From: Emmonsiellopsis sp. PD_33
Taxonomy: Eukaryota > Ascomycota > Eurotiomycetes > Onygenales > Ajellomycetaceae
Direction of reading: 5' to 3'
NCBI GenBank assembly: GCA_032988165.1
Contig: JANTQF010000009.1
Coordinates: 62,001-126,000 of the forward strand
Length of the DNA: 64,000 nucleotides
Every line of letters starts with the position of its first letter. Position 1 is the stretch's first letter. The notes under the pieces are model-generated. The model was not told where the DNA came from. It ran no database searches and saw only the letters and a program-made list of their open reading frames with translations. A program made the position numbers and the translations under genes. Positions 23,876 to 35,800 of the stretch are shown here, one piece after another.

Positions 23876-26854
23876 TTACAACCTGCTCTCGAAAATCGGG
23901 GTGTGCTCGCCTGGCCAGTGGCCTTGGGGCCAGATGTGGCGGATTGCTTCCCAGATGTGTCTGTAGAGTTGTTTCGCATTAGTGGGAATGGTACCTTAAG
24001 GTATAAATGGGTGGTGAACAAAGGGGAAAGAAGAATGGAGGGAAAATTCGAATTTACGGGGGTAAGGGTGACTTACTTGACATGAACAATCTCTAACGTA
24101 TCCTTAACCTCTGCGGGCACATCGCGCACATCCTTCCGATTATGCTCTGGCAACAGTACGGTTTTCACCCCCGCACGATGTGCACCAATAAGTTTCTCTT
24201 TAATTCCACCAACGGGCATGACCCGTCCCCGAAGCGAGATCTCGCCCGTCATGGCCACATGTGGCGGGACAATCTTGCCCGAGAACAGCGAGATCAACGC
24301 AATGGTATGCGCGAGACCGGCAGAGGGTCCATCCTTGGGGATTGCGCCGGACGGACAGTGCACGTGCAGGCTGCGGTGTTTCATGATATCCTCATTGGGA
24401 TCGTGGGTGAGCGCGAGCTCGTACGAGTGCGCTTTCACCCACGTCAGCGCCACCTCGACGGATTCCTTGAGAACGTCGCCTAGCTTTCCGGTAAGTTGCA
24501 CGCGGCCGGTTCCCGGCATGTCTGCGACTTCGATAAAGAGGATGCTGCCCTGGCCGCCGGTGGAGTAGGCGACGAGGCCCGTGACGATGCCTGGGCGGGC
24601 GTGCTTTTCGGCGATTTCTTCGTCGAAGCGCTCGATGCCGAGGATCTCATCCAGATCGTCAATTGAGACGGTGGGGTTGTAGGTGTCCTCTTTTGCGGCG
24701 TCTTTGGCGTCGGCGTACTGGACGGCCTTGTAGCGGCAGACAGAGCCGATTTCACGCTCTAGGTTGCGTACGCCGGACTCGCGGGTGTAGGCAGTGATCA
24801 CTTTCTCGAGGACTTCGTCCGAGAAGACGACTTGGCCGTCGGATAGGCCATTGGTTCTAATCTGCTTGGGGACGAGGTGTCGGGATGCAATATGCCTCTT
24901 CTCGACCGTGGTATAGCCAGAGAGAGAGATTGTCTCCATGCGATCCAACAGGGGAGGTGGGATAGTGTCCAAAGAGTTTGCGGTGGCAATGAAGAGTACC
25001 TTGCTTAGATCGATGGGGATGTTGATGTAGTGATCAGAGAAACTATGGTTTTGTTCAGGGTCAAGAACCTCCAGCATAGCCGCTGATGGGTCGCCGTGGA
25101 AATTGGAGCCACCCACTTTGTCAATCTCGTCGAGCAAGAAGACGGGGTTGGCAACACCCACTTTCTTCAGCCCATTGACAATAAGACCTGGCATGGCGGC
25201 GACGTAGGTTCTCCGATGGCCTCTAATCTCAGCCTCATCTCTGACACCGCCAAGAGAGATGCGATGGAACTTGCGGCCAAGAGATGCCGCAACAGATTTG
25301 GCCAAACTGGTCTTTCCAGTACCAGGGGGGCCGACAAGAAGCAAAATAGGAGACTTGTCCACCATGCGCTTGGACTTGAGCAGTTGCAGTTTAGTTTCCG
25401 AAGCATCACGCTCAGCGTCCTGTTTATCCTCGGCATCTTCGTCTTTGGTTTCGGCAGCGGCTAGATCGGTCGAAAGCTTCGAGATTTGGCCTTCAATGTC
25501 CTGATTGATTGATTGTTTGAGTTTGAGCACAGCCAAGTACTCTAGCAGACGCTTCTTGATCTTCTCCAGGCCATAGTGATCATCATCCAACTGCTTCCGG
25601 GCCCTCTGGAGCGTCTCAACGCCCAGCTGATCTTCAGTGACCTTGGTCCAAGGAATCTCAGCCAGATTTTCCAGATACGTCCTGCAAACACCGTACTCAG
25701 CATTGGTAGGGTTCATCTTGCGGAGACGCTTGAGTTCACGATCGGCCACCTTCTGGGCCTCGGGGCTCAACTGGGCGTCGTGAAGCTTCTGCTGAAGCTC
25801 ATCGACCTCGTTCGGTTCCTTCTCTTCTCCCTCATCCTTACCACCGTTCATTCCGGGCGGGAATCCTGGGGGGAACCCATTCATGCCAGGTATGGGGCGT
25901 CTGGAAAGGAGTTCACGTTGACGAGGGTCCAACTGAGTGATGTCAAGGCTAAAATTCGAAGGGACAGTCGAACTAGTGATAGGAGTCACCTTGATATTGT
26001 TCTTCATGCCTTGGACATGTCTCGTCAAAAGCTCGATAACTTTGTCCAGTCTGTTCCTCAAGTCCACTGACGCCAGTACCTGCAGCTTTTCTTCAAAGGT
26101 TGCGTCCACCACGTCGGCCATGAAGTCGGCAAGCACGCCAGCTTGGGATATATTCTTTTTGGCAATGAAAAGCTCCAATCGTCTGGCAAGCAAGGGCGAT
26201 ATACCGCCATTCTGGGAAGCGGAGAAGAAGGAGGTGAGTCGAAGAAGAGCCAGAAGCTCTCTCGACAGCCGTTTGACCTGGTCGAAGGCATTCGCAATTT
26301 CTAAGTCGGTGGCAAGAGGTACTGAACAGCGATATTATGTTAGTATATGAACAGGCGTAGCATCTCAATATCCAGGGAAAATGCATACCAATTTCATCCT
26401 GCAAAACAACCTCGGCTTCGAAAAATGGCGTCTCCTTTGTAAGCTTGCTGACCGAGAACCTCCTCAAGCCTTCAACCAGCAGATATGGCTCAGCATTCGG
26501 TCTCCCCTGGACGCCAATTACCTTTGCCATTGTCCCGTAGCCGAAAAGGTCCTTTCCGGAGGCCTTGGCCGGGTCGATTGGCTTGGGGGTTGTTGATCGT
26601 GTGCTCTCTCTGTCCTGACTGTCCAGCAGCTGCTGGCCATCCTTGCTTAGATATGGGGAGCTGAGAGGGACACAGCCGATCAGCGTGGGGGTTCCATTCT
26701 TTGGCGAGTGCTTGCTGAACAGGGAGGTGAGGAGAAGCGGGATATCAGCGCGTTCGGCGAGGGGGATGCGGAGGGTGACGCCGGGCAGCAGGACGGAGTC
26801 CCTCTGCAATGGCAGCAAGGGAAGCTTTGTTGATCGAGACGAATTGGTACCCAT
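23876..26854 (-). CDS. Peroxisomal Lon protease (PTS1 SRL)
   Basis: ATP-dependent AAA+ serine protease that removes damaged matrix proteins. Exons (minus): 26854-26389, 26321-24077 and 23960-23876 give 931 residues. The LON substrate-binding domain starts at about 10 (LPLLPLQRDSVLLPGV). Walker A is GPPGTGKT (about 486-493) and Walker B is FLLDEIDKV. The proteolytic dyad is Ser in DGPSAG (about 822) and Lys in GGIKEKL (about 863). The last small exon encodes HIWEAIRHIWPQGHW... and ends in SRL, a type 1 peroxisomal signal, so this is the peroxisomal and not the mitochondrial (Pim1) form. An acidic insertion just before Walker A (about 435-475) fits fungal peroxisomal Lon. An alternative unspliced end stops after HVK and would lack the signal. 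Confidence 0.95.
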
Positions 26855-27593
26855 GATAGGGGCTGATGGAGAGTGACTACCGGCTAGACAGCGGGGGAGG
26901 GCGTCCTTGGGAACGGTAGGATATCAAAATGACGATGTTGGAGAGAAGAGCAGGGAACAATGCGGAGATGTCCTGGGGCAAATGCGGAGAGTGTCGAGCT
27001 GCAAGCTGCAGACGAAAGGACGATTAGGAGACGGACGGTGGTTCAGCGGGGGACAGTAGCAGTAGCCGGGAGAAAAGCGAGGCCCATGGAACAGAAGAGA
27101 ACTTGAAGCGGGCGAAGGCGAGGACTGAAGTCGAGGTTGGCGAGGGCGGGCTGGCTTTTCCGCATCGGGGTTGGATGAGGCTCAGCACGGCCGATGCCGA
27201 GGTTAGAATGGGCGGGCGACAAGAGACAGCAGGTTAATACTAAATATCTAGACTGTGATAGATAGATAGTACTGATACTGGCGGTGGACATGTAGGACAG
27301 CGGGTGTTTTATCTTTACAACCGGCCACCTAATGTAATGTAGAGTTGTCGACTTGCGGCTTTGGGAATATGGAGGGCCATCCACCGCCGAAGTTTGCCCG
27401 CAAACACTCCATCCTCGACTGTCTGCTCTGGGCAAATAAATCACCGTGATATCTCTCTCCCCGATACCATTCGGTCACTTCATACCCACCCTGCTGTGCA
27501 TATCCTTCTGCTGTCCTCTCTCTCTCCCTTTCCTTGCCCGACTTTCCCATCCCCTCCCGTCCCACCACCCGCGCCCCTCATCCGCCCGCAATC
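26855..27593. promoter_or_regulatory. Shared upstream region of Lon (-) and HEM3 (+)
   Basis: 739 bp between divergent starts. It holds a short GATA repeat near 27258-27270 and a pyrimidine-rich stretch just before HEM3. Two peroxide/heme-related functions share it, but no specific site could be assigned. Confidence 0.5.
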
Positions 27594-28729
27594 ATGGCCT
27601 CTGACCCTCCGCAATCCGCCACCTCCTCGTTCACAATCGGCACCCGTAGATCAAAGCTCGCCCTGCTGCAGACAGATCTCGTGCGCTCTGCACTCAAGGC
27701 CTCTTTTCCAGAATGCGACTTCGATACCCATACGCGCGATGCCATCGCAGACCTGGACAAAACTACCCCGCTCAGCCAGTTCACCTCCAAGAACCTCTGG
27801 ACGGAGGAACTCGAGCAGCTTCTCATCGCCAAGGAGATTGATCTTGTTGTCCATTCGCTAAAAGGTTTGTCTATCTATTTCTAACCTTGTTCTATTTACC
27901 AGCCTACATTGTCCTATCCCTTGTATCATTTGCCCGGCAAAAAAAAAAAAATACCCAGCTAACACCCGCCCCCTCCCAACACCCAGATGTCCCCACGCAA
28001 ATCCCCGACTCCTGCATCCTAGGCTCCGTCATGCCCCGCGAAGACCCGCGCGACGTGCTCTGTATCAAAAAGGGCCTGCCCAACATGACCCTAGCCGAGC
28101 TCCCCGCCGGCTCCGTCGTCGGCACCTCCTCCATCCGCCGCACCGCCCAACTAGCCCGCCACTACCCGCACCTCAAAGTCCAAGACGTCAGAGGAAATAT
28201 CGAGACCCGGCTCGCGAAGCTCGACGCTGAGGACGGCCCATTCACCGCCATCATACTTGCTGCCGCCGGCCTGCTGCGCACGGGCCTCGACGACCGCATT
28301 GCGCATTACTTGGACTCGAAGAATGGGAAGATGCTGCATGCTGTTGGTCAGGGGGGGTTGGGGATTGAGCTGCGCGCTGACGATGAGAGGATGAGGAAGA
28401 TGGTTGAGGCGATTGGGGATAGGCGGTCGACATATGCCTGTCTTGCGGAGAGGAATCTGTTGAGGACGCTGGAGGGGGGTTGTAGTGCGCCGTTGGGCGT
28501 GGAGACGGAGTGGGTTGATGGTGCTGCGGGTGAAGGGAAGGATGTCATGCGCATGCGGGCTATTGTGACGAGTGTGGATGGGAAGGAGGCGGTGGAGATT
28601 GAGAGGGATACGGAGATTCGGTCGAATGGTGAGGCGGAGGCGTTTGGGAAGGCTGTTGCGGATGAGATGGTGAAGATGGGGGCGGGCAGGATTCTGGAGG
28701 TTATTCAGCAGACGAAGAAGGTTTGGTAA
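27594..28729 (+). CDS. HEM3: Porphobilinogen deaminase (hydroxymethylbilane synthase)
   Basis: Third enzyme of heme synthesis: joins four porphobilinogen molecules into hydroxymethylbilane in the cytosol. Exons 27594-27864 and 27987-28729 give 337 residues, full length. Visible landmarks are the substrate/cofactor region GTRRSKLALLQTDLV, VVHSLKDVPT across the splice, GTSSIRRTAQL, VRGNIETRLAKLD, and Cys256 in LEGGCSAPLGV. That Cys carries the dipyrromethane cofactor. The intron (122 nt) contains an A run. No anomaly. Confidence 0.96.
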
Positions 28730-29457
28730 GGGAGGTTTTAACAGCTGCTTTTATTGTTAAAGGCGGGAAGGCTTGCAGATATTTATGCCCCTGAAGATCA
28801 AGGGGGCTTTCTATGATGTATGTCATGAAAAGATATCCATTGATGATCTGGAATGAATGAGTTATCATCTTCTATAGAAATGAGGCAGGATAGAGAAAAA
28901 CACGTGTAATGAAAATGGGAACCAATTCTCCTCTTACTTTCAGTTCTCCTTTTCATTACTTATCCAGCCTCCCTTTCTTGCGTCCCGCCCTCCGCGTCGT
29001 AGAGTTTGGTCAATATAGTTATACAAGCCATTCAACTACATTTCTAGGCCATAGTAGTCAAACTATATATTTCCAATAAGATCCAAGCAATCCCAGCCAA
29101 CTCTATAAAATAAAATATATAAAATTAAAAAAACCCAATCCGTTGTTACCTTCTCAATATAACCCTAGCGGGGCCAGCGAAGATAAAACCCTGCCATCCA
29201 TACGGTAACTATCTTCTGTCAAGATCTTGTTTTAACTTTTCTATTATTTCAATCCATCCAATCCAGTTAGATAAGTTTAATTGCGTTACCTCTTGACAGC
29301 CCCAAGCTTATTTATTTTTTTTAATTTCCCCTCGTTTCCTGTATCGCCAGTTGCCCAAACGCACCAGGCCAGGCGCCTGAGGCAAGTTGGTTATTTAAAG
29401 AACGATTTTACTAGTTTGCCCCTCCACACCGTAGCGCGAATAAATATCAGGCGCGTC

Positions 29458-29514
29458 CATCGTCATCGTCATCGTCATCAATATCATCAGCATCAACATC
29501 CACATCAACATCAC
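29458..29514 (+). repeat. Imperfect (CATCGT/CATCAA)n tract
   Basis: Trinucleotide-phased repeat of CATCGT grading into CATCAA/CATCCA units, about 100 bp before the esterase start codon. Confidence 0.85.
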
Positions 29515-29530
29515 TAAACACAAAAAAAGC

Positions 29531-29572
29531 GAGAAAGAAAGAAAGAAAGAAAGAAAGAAAAGAAAAGAAAAG
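29531..29572 (+). repeat. (GAAA)n/(GAAAA)n purine tract
   Basis: About 40 nt of GAAA and then AAAAG units in the presumed 5' UTR of the IAH1-like gene, purine-only on the coding strand. Confidence 0.9.
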
Positions 29573-29612
29573 ACCGCTATATTACGAGAAAGAGAAAAGA
29601 TAAGAAGAAACC

Positions 29613-30945
29613 ATGCCGAATACCAAATCCACCCCAGACGATTTCCCGCGCATCTACCTGTTCGGAGACTCGTTGACGGACAGGGCGTTTTACGAGCGCG
29701 ATTGTGGCTTTGGATGGAAGCTTGGGCAGTACTATGATGGGCGGGTGGAGGTTGTTAATCAGGGTATGTTATGTTATATGTTGTTTTATGTTGTTTTATG
29801 TTGGTTCCTGGGGGGTAGTTTGTGTATCTAGATACATCCTCTGGATATATGATGCGGTTGGTGGTTGGGGGGTTGGGGGGGAGAGGTGACGTTGGCTGAT
29901 CTTTTTGGTTTTGATATAGGGCATTCTGGGTAAGTCATGTTTTCATTCTTTTTTTGAATTATATTTCCCCGTCAAGTAGTTAAGATGCCCCCCCCTGGTA
30001 TCCTAGACCACATTGTATGTATTTTTTCTAAACCCCCTCCCTCCCCCAACCAGAGAAACAAGCCGCTCCCTCCGCCGCGAATTCGAACGAGGCATAATTA
30101 AAAAAGTCGAAACCCGCGGCTCCCCGCCAGCACCCCTATTCATCACCATCTTCCTCGGCGCAAACGACGCCTGCCTCCTAGGAGACAGCACCTACGTGCC
30201 CCTCCTCGAATACGAAGAACACATCCGCCACTACATAACCACCGTCCTCGAGCACCCGCTCATGCAGGAGACCAAAATAATCCTCATCACCCCTCCCCCC
30301 GTCGACGTCCCTTCATCATCGGACGCGGTCGATGACCTGCCCGAAGTCGCGGAGGTGCTAAGGGCGATAGAGAGGGTGGGCCGCGGACATAGAACCTGGC
30401 AGTCGAAGCGGCTTTTTGCGAAGAAGATTATTGAGATTGGGCGTGACTTTGAGGGGAAGACGGGGCGGGTGGCGGTTATGGATTTTTGGACAATGGTGAC
30501 TAAGGCGAAGTGTGAGGAGCTGGCGATATCGGAGGAAGCGTATCAGCGGCTTGACGAGAGGGATATGCTGCCTGGATCTGGGATGCCGGGGGCGAAGGAG
30601 TTTGGAAAGGAGTGGTTTGTTGATGGGTTGCATTTCGGGAAGAAGGTGTGTGAGAGCTTGCTTTCTTTTTTCTTTCTTCTTTCTTTTTCTCCCTTTGTGC
30701 TATTTTGTGTTTTTATGTTATTTATTTTCGTCTGGTTTATTCACTCGAGGATTCAAACAGCTGACGGCTTTGATTAGGCATATGAAGTCTTGGGTCGCGA
30801 GCTGCTAGAATTGCTTCTTGCAAAATGGCCAGCGTTGGAAAAGCAAAATTTCCCCCTTCGTGTAGGTTTCGCCCCGTACATAAAAGGTAACCGGGGGTTC
30901 GCCTTAGCAAAAGGCAACCAAGGGCTGACCTATTCTGCGATTTAG
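29613..30945 (+). CDS. IAH1: SGNH/GDSL esterase, isoamyl acetate-hydrolysing esterase-like
   Basis: Small cytosolic ester hydrolase of the IAH1 branch. Exons 29613-29763, 29920-29929 (only 10 nt), 30054-30645 and 30778-30945 give 306 residues. Block I is FGDSLTDR with the catalytic Ser20. QGHSGETSRSLRREF appears only if the 10-nt exon is used. Block III is FLGANDA, and the C-terminal catalytic pair is in VDGLHF. The last exon (AYEVLGRELLELLLAKWPAL...) completes the family's final helix. Without the micro-exon the frame is lost, so I consider it real. The family also contains enzymes of unknown substrate; the gene symbol is by similarity. Confidence 0.85.
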
Positions 30946-31022
30946 GAGTGATAAATACCATCCTATCGAAACGGAAGAAGCAAACATAAAGGCGGTGACA
31001 AGCCTGTGGCACATTTCACCAC

Positions 31023-32216
31023 CTAGCCTCTGTTCAAGGTGTTACCAGACCCTCGAGGGTTGTCTTCCGTAAATTCATCCCACGCCCTCGCCTTCATAGT
31101 TTCTTCATCAGCCTTTTCCATATCGTCTTCATCAATTTCCTTTGGCTGTCCCGATGCTTCACCGCCACCTTCGATAATACCTCCCCTTCTCCGTTCTTCC
31201 TCCAGGTACTCGTCAATACTCATAGTAGGGAGGTTATGACCTGACCTGAAGACGCCCTTTTGAAGGTCGGTACGCTTATTTGTCAGAGTGAATGGCTGCA
31301 AGGGTACGCCTTTTTTACTCAAAAGAGGTCCCCCAGGCCGTCCCCCACGAACAGCTTGAGCCAGCCCGACGTCCAACCGATCGGAATAGCTTGTCGTGTC
31401 ACTTTGATCGCGTCTCCTTATATCATGCTCATAGACGGGATTTCTGACGGGAGCTGAAGCTTCAGAACTTGATAGCATGGATAATTCCTGTGATATCATG
31501 TCCAGGGCTTGGAATGTCTGATGTGTATAGAGGTTAATCTCAGCCAGATAGAGTTTCCGAACTTGATCGTCGTCCACTTGTAGGGTATTTTGGTTCTGCG
31601 AAAGATACTACGGTGTATTGTTTAGCAGCAACTCCAAGTCGTCATAGATATTCAGGTACTTCATAAATACCTCTAACTTTTGTTTCAATTCCTTTTCCTC
31701 TCGAAATCTAGAGACTTTGACGTTCCTTCGTGTCGCCGCATCGTTCAACGGAGCTAAACTGAAGGAAGCGGGGTTGTCTCTATATCGCACATAGAGCTTC
31801 GTATCCGCTGGGGACAGCAGGCCGTACCCATCAAGACTTTCTAGGTATTTTTCAAATTCGTCTCGTGATCGGCGGAGGCTCTGTATGCGGTCTGCGGTGT
31901 ACGATCTTTGGAGAAGATCGGCCAGGATATAATCGGCCGTTAGGTACCTGAAAGGTTAAGGTAGGTCCGTCAGCATTGGGGTTCACTTCGGAGAGCGCAC
32001 AAGTTTCACTTACTGTAAATCGCCTGTGGCAATATCCTCCAGCGACTCATTGGAGCTGAAGAGGGATAGCTGTGCAATGCGACGCTGGCACTCTTCGAAT
32101 TCGGCGATCACGTCGGGAAGCTGTTTGTCGCTGGTTTCCGGGGAGGTTTCTAGAGCTTTCTTGTGGGATTTGGCAAGGGAGAAGAGAGCCTGGAGGCTAT
32201 CGGGCTGCGGATCCAT
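31023..32216 (-). CDS. TAP42: TAP42-like PP2A regulatory protein (alpha4/IGBP1)
   Basis: Binds PP2A-type catalytic subunits and links them to TOR signalling. Exons (minus): 32216-32014, 31947-31671 and 31607-31023 give 354 residues, normal for the family. N-terminal helical repeats (LQALFSLAKSHKKALE, YLTADYILADLLQRS) precede the conserved FREEKELKQKLE. That joins YLSQNQNTLQ once a 63-nt intron (31670-31608) is removed; reading through it hits a TAG. The C-terminus has VPLQPFTLTNKRTDLQKGVFRSGHNLPTMSIDEYL-type sequence and WDEFTEDNPRGSGNTLNRG, the family signature. It converges on the IAH1-like gene with only 77 bp between, so the 3' UTRs probably overlap. Confidence 0.93.
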
Positions 32217-32867
32217 GGCTACTCTCCAGAATACCGCGTAGGAAGGGGGTTTGGTAGGGGGATATTTGGTGGGATGTTGGAGAAATAGTATGATATCAAC
32301 GCTTCCGTTGACAACGCCCAGAGTCATGTGAAGATAGTGGCCGCAGTCATGTGATGCCTCAGGCATCAAATTGCTCCAACCTCAGCCATCCACTCTCTCT
32401 CCTTTGATGAGTGAAGGGTGCAAGGCTGAGGCCAACAAAGAACGGCTTTCCGCTCGTTCTCTGCTTTTATGATTCAGATGGCGATAGGGCAGCATAGATA
32501 GTGTTTCAGCTAGAAAATCTCAGCTCATTTCTTTATTCTCTCCATCTGTTTGGTGATTCACTCCCCAGGGGCACAAGCAAACAACTTCACTACACCTGCA
32601 GCAGGATATCCTTCTCTCTCATTTCTTACAGTCCCAAGGACGTTTGTTTGTTTACTCTTGGCTCGTAGCCAAGGTGTAAACATATTCCTACTTTTTGTTT
32701 GTGTTTACATGACTTAACCAGCCTCGCTTCTTTTCACCTGCTCCTTCATTCGTTGCGCGGGCATTGCCTTTGGCTGGTTAACTGCTTATATTGCCAGATT
32801 TCCTCACCTCTATAGGTTACTGTACTCTTGCTACTTGATGGTCCTAAACGAGTCCTAGAGTCTGGAA
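32217..32867. promoter_or_regulatory. Shared upstream region of TAP42 (-) and DCL1 (+)
   Basis: 651 bp between divergent starts, pyrimidine-rich toward DCL1. No specific element assigned. Confidence 0.5.
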
Positions 32868-35800
32868 ATGGCTGCTTCTGGTGGGATTAAAGGCCCCCTC
32901 CCTCCTGACGATCCTTTGAACGGGATAGAGGGGAGGATGAGCACCATCCCCATAGACACAAGTCTCGCAGTACATGAGAAAGGCTCACAACTTGTGGAGT
33001 CTGATACCGACTCTGACGCATCGGAAACGGCACCGTTGGGCCCAGAAGAAAAACGACGGCAACAAAATGAAAGAATCAGAGAGCTGTTGGTTCCCTTTGA
33101 CTCTGGACCGATTCCCTTTTCTGACTGGACAAATATAGGCTTTCAAAACGAACAGAAACTATCACTGCGGATGATATCAAGGCGACGATTAAACCGACCA
33201 ATGATAGCGAGCTTTCCATGTCTAATCTTATTGCCAAACAGGACTTTGCTTCGATAATCCACGATCCACGAGAGTATCAGTTGGAATTGTTTGAGAGGGC
33301 GAAGGCTAGGAATATAATCGCGGTTCTAGATACAGGTACGACGCGCTTTTATACTGAAGCTCATGGATGAATACTGACATTTTTAGGATCGGGCAAAACC
33401 TTGATCGCTGTGCTTCTACTCAAGCACATCATTCGAAAGGAGCTGGAAGACCGTGCCAATGGCAAATCCCCTCGAATATCGTTTTTCCTGGTTGGTTCCC
33501 CCGCCTTTTTTTGGCCGAGTGAGGCCGGCAAACTGAGTCTTCCTAGGTCGATAGTGTCAATCTCGTGTACCAACAAGCCGCGGTGCTGAAAGCCAACATT
33601 GGTCAAAATATCGATAAATTCTGTGGCGCGATGCAGACGGATTTATGGACCCAGGAAACCTGGTCGAAGCACTTCTCAAATAATATGATTATAGTTTGCA
33701 CAGCCGAAGTCCTGCATCAGTGCTTGTTGCATTCCTTCATCCGGATAGAGCAAATCAACCTCCTGATTTTTGACGAGGCACACCATGCCAAAAAGGAGCA
33801 CTCATACGCCAAGTAGGCTCTTCTTTGACCTACTTTATATCTGTATCCATGTTGTTAATATTAGCTATAGGATTGTTAAGGACTTCTACTTTGACCAGAC
33901 CGAAGCTTCAAAACGACCGAAGATATTTGGTATGACCGCATCCCCCGTCGATGCTAAGGTCGATGTGGTCAAGGCTGCAAGGTACGATATTACATCGAAG
34001 GGGGAGTATGTTTTTGTGCTGACTTAACATGTCTCCTAGGACACTCGAAACGTTGCTCGATAGCGAGATTGCAACAGCATCTGATATCAATGCGCTCCGG
34101 CAGACCATAGCTCGACCCACAGAACAGACATGGACATATGATAGGCTTGATGCACCGTTTGAGACTGACCTGTATAGGACTATGCACTCACAATTTGGGA
34201 ATATCGGTGAGCTGGACAAGCTGTTCTCCTTTGCGCTTGAAGCAAGCTCAGCGCTTGGAAGATGGTGTTCGGACCGGGTTTGGACAGTATTACTAGGCGA
34301 TAGATTCTTACCTAAACTCGAAGGCAGGGTTTCTCGTCGTTATATGCGTGGGCCTTCTGGGGCCAAAGCTGCAGCTGTTGATGAGACGATTCAACGCATT
34401 CGGGAAGCTGCAAATGTTGTCAAGCTCCACACGTTCAACGAACCAGTGGATTGTCCGGAACATGTCAGCCCAAAAGTGCGATTGTTGCTCCATGAACTTT
34501 CAAGGTATTTTGAAAGACATACAGATACGAAATGTATTGTTTTTGTGACCAAACGATATACGGCAAGGGTACTTTGCGACTTGTTTTCTCGCATTGGAAC
34601 AAAACACATGCGAACTGGTGCCCTTATTGGTATTCGAGATGATGAATTAGGGGGCCCGAATGTGTCCTTCAGACAACAGTTTTTGACTTTGCTAGCCTTC
34701 CGTAAAGGGGAACTAAATTGCCTGGTATGAGTTTTCGCTACTGTTCCTCTTTCCTCAGCAACTAAGACATTAACCTGAGCAGTTTTCTACATCTGTTGGA
34801 GAAGAAGGTCTTGACATACCAGGCTGCAATCTTGTTATAAGGTGAGTAAGATCTTATTCCCGTCCAAGACCCGAGCTTAAAATGTTACAGGTTCGATCTG
34901 TATACGACGTTGATTCAATATGTCCAAAGTCGTGGACGAGCTCGGCATTCAAATTCCGTAGTACGATTATATCCTTGCTATGCTGTAGCCCTTTCTGACA
35001 TGAATCTACAGTACGCTCACATGGTGGAACGAGACAATCTTATACACGAGACTGCTGTTCGAGGTGTGCGGGATTCGGAGGTGAGTTGTAACCACGCACA
35101 CCAGTCTTAGCTGCCCACAGCTAACGGAAATGTCATACCAGACCACAATGAGGCTCTTCTGCGAAGCCCTTCCCAAAGACCGCCTCCTCCACGGAAATAA
35201 CGATGATCTCGACACTATTTTGGAAGCCGGACGATATCGTAAATCGTTTACAGTTCAAAGCACCGGGGCAAAGCTGACATATCACTCGGCTCTTGCGGTT
35301 CTTGCACATTATGCAAGCTCTCTGGTAAGTGTATGTGGCAAACCCATACTCACAGTCCTAACATTGTATAGCAATACGAAAAGGAGATGTCGGCCCAAGT
35401 GAGCTACTTTATGTCCCGGACCAACAATGCGTATGTCTGCGAAGCTATACTCCCGGAAAAGTCTCCCTTTCGAGGACTAGTTGGAAAACCATCATCGCGC
35501 AAGTCGTTTGCCAAACAGTCGGCCGCTTTCGAGACCTGTTTGATGCTACGGAAGAATGGGCTGCTAGATGATCATTTCGTGTCCAAGTACCACAAAAGAC
35601 TACCCGCTATGAGAAACGCTAAATTGGCCATTACTTCCAAGAAAACTAACCAGTACGATATGATGGTGAAGCCCAAGTTGTGGGAAGAGCTTCGAGGTAC
35701 CATGCCGGAGGGAGTTTACGTAACTTTGTTAACTCTACGACCTTCCAAGCAGCTTCGACGGGAATACCAACCTCTAATGATGCTGACTCGAGAAAAACTT

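Larger units (their letters stand above)
28730..29612. other. Intergenic region HEM3 to IAH1-like gene, with microsatellites near its right end
   Basis: 883 bp, AT-rich in the middle (28990-29150). The right end, probably the 5' UTR of the next gene, holds an imperfect trinucleotide tract (29458-29514) and a GAAA tract (29531-29572). No coding frame supported. Confidence 0.5.

Noticed and set aside
31611..31613. In-frame stop in TAP42 suggesting a pseudogene
   Set aside because: It lies in a 63-nt intron (31670-31608, GTATTT...GTAG). Removing it joins two conserved blocks in phase.
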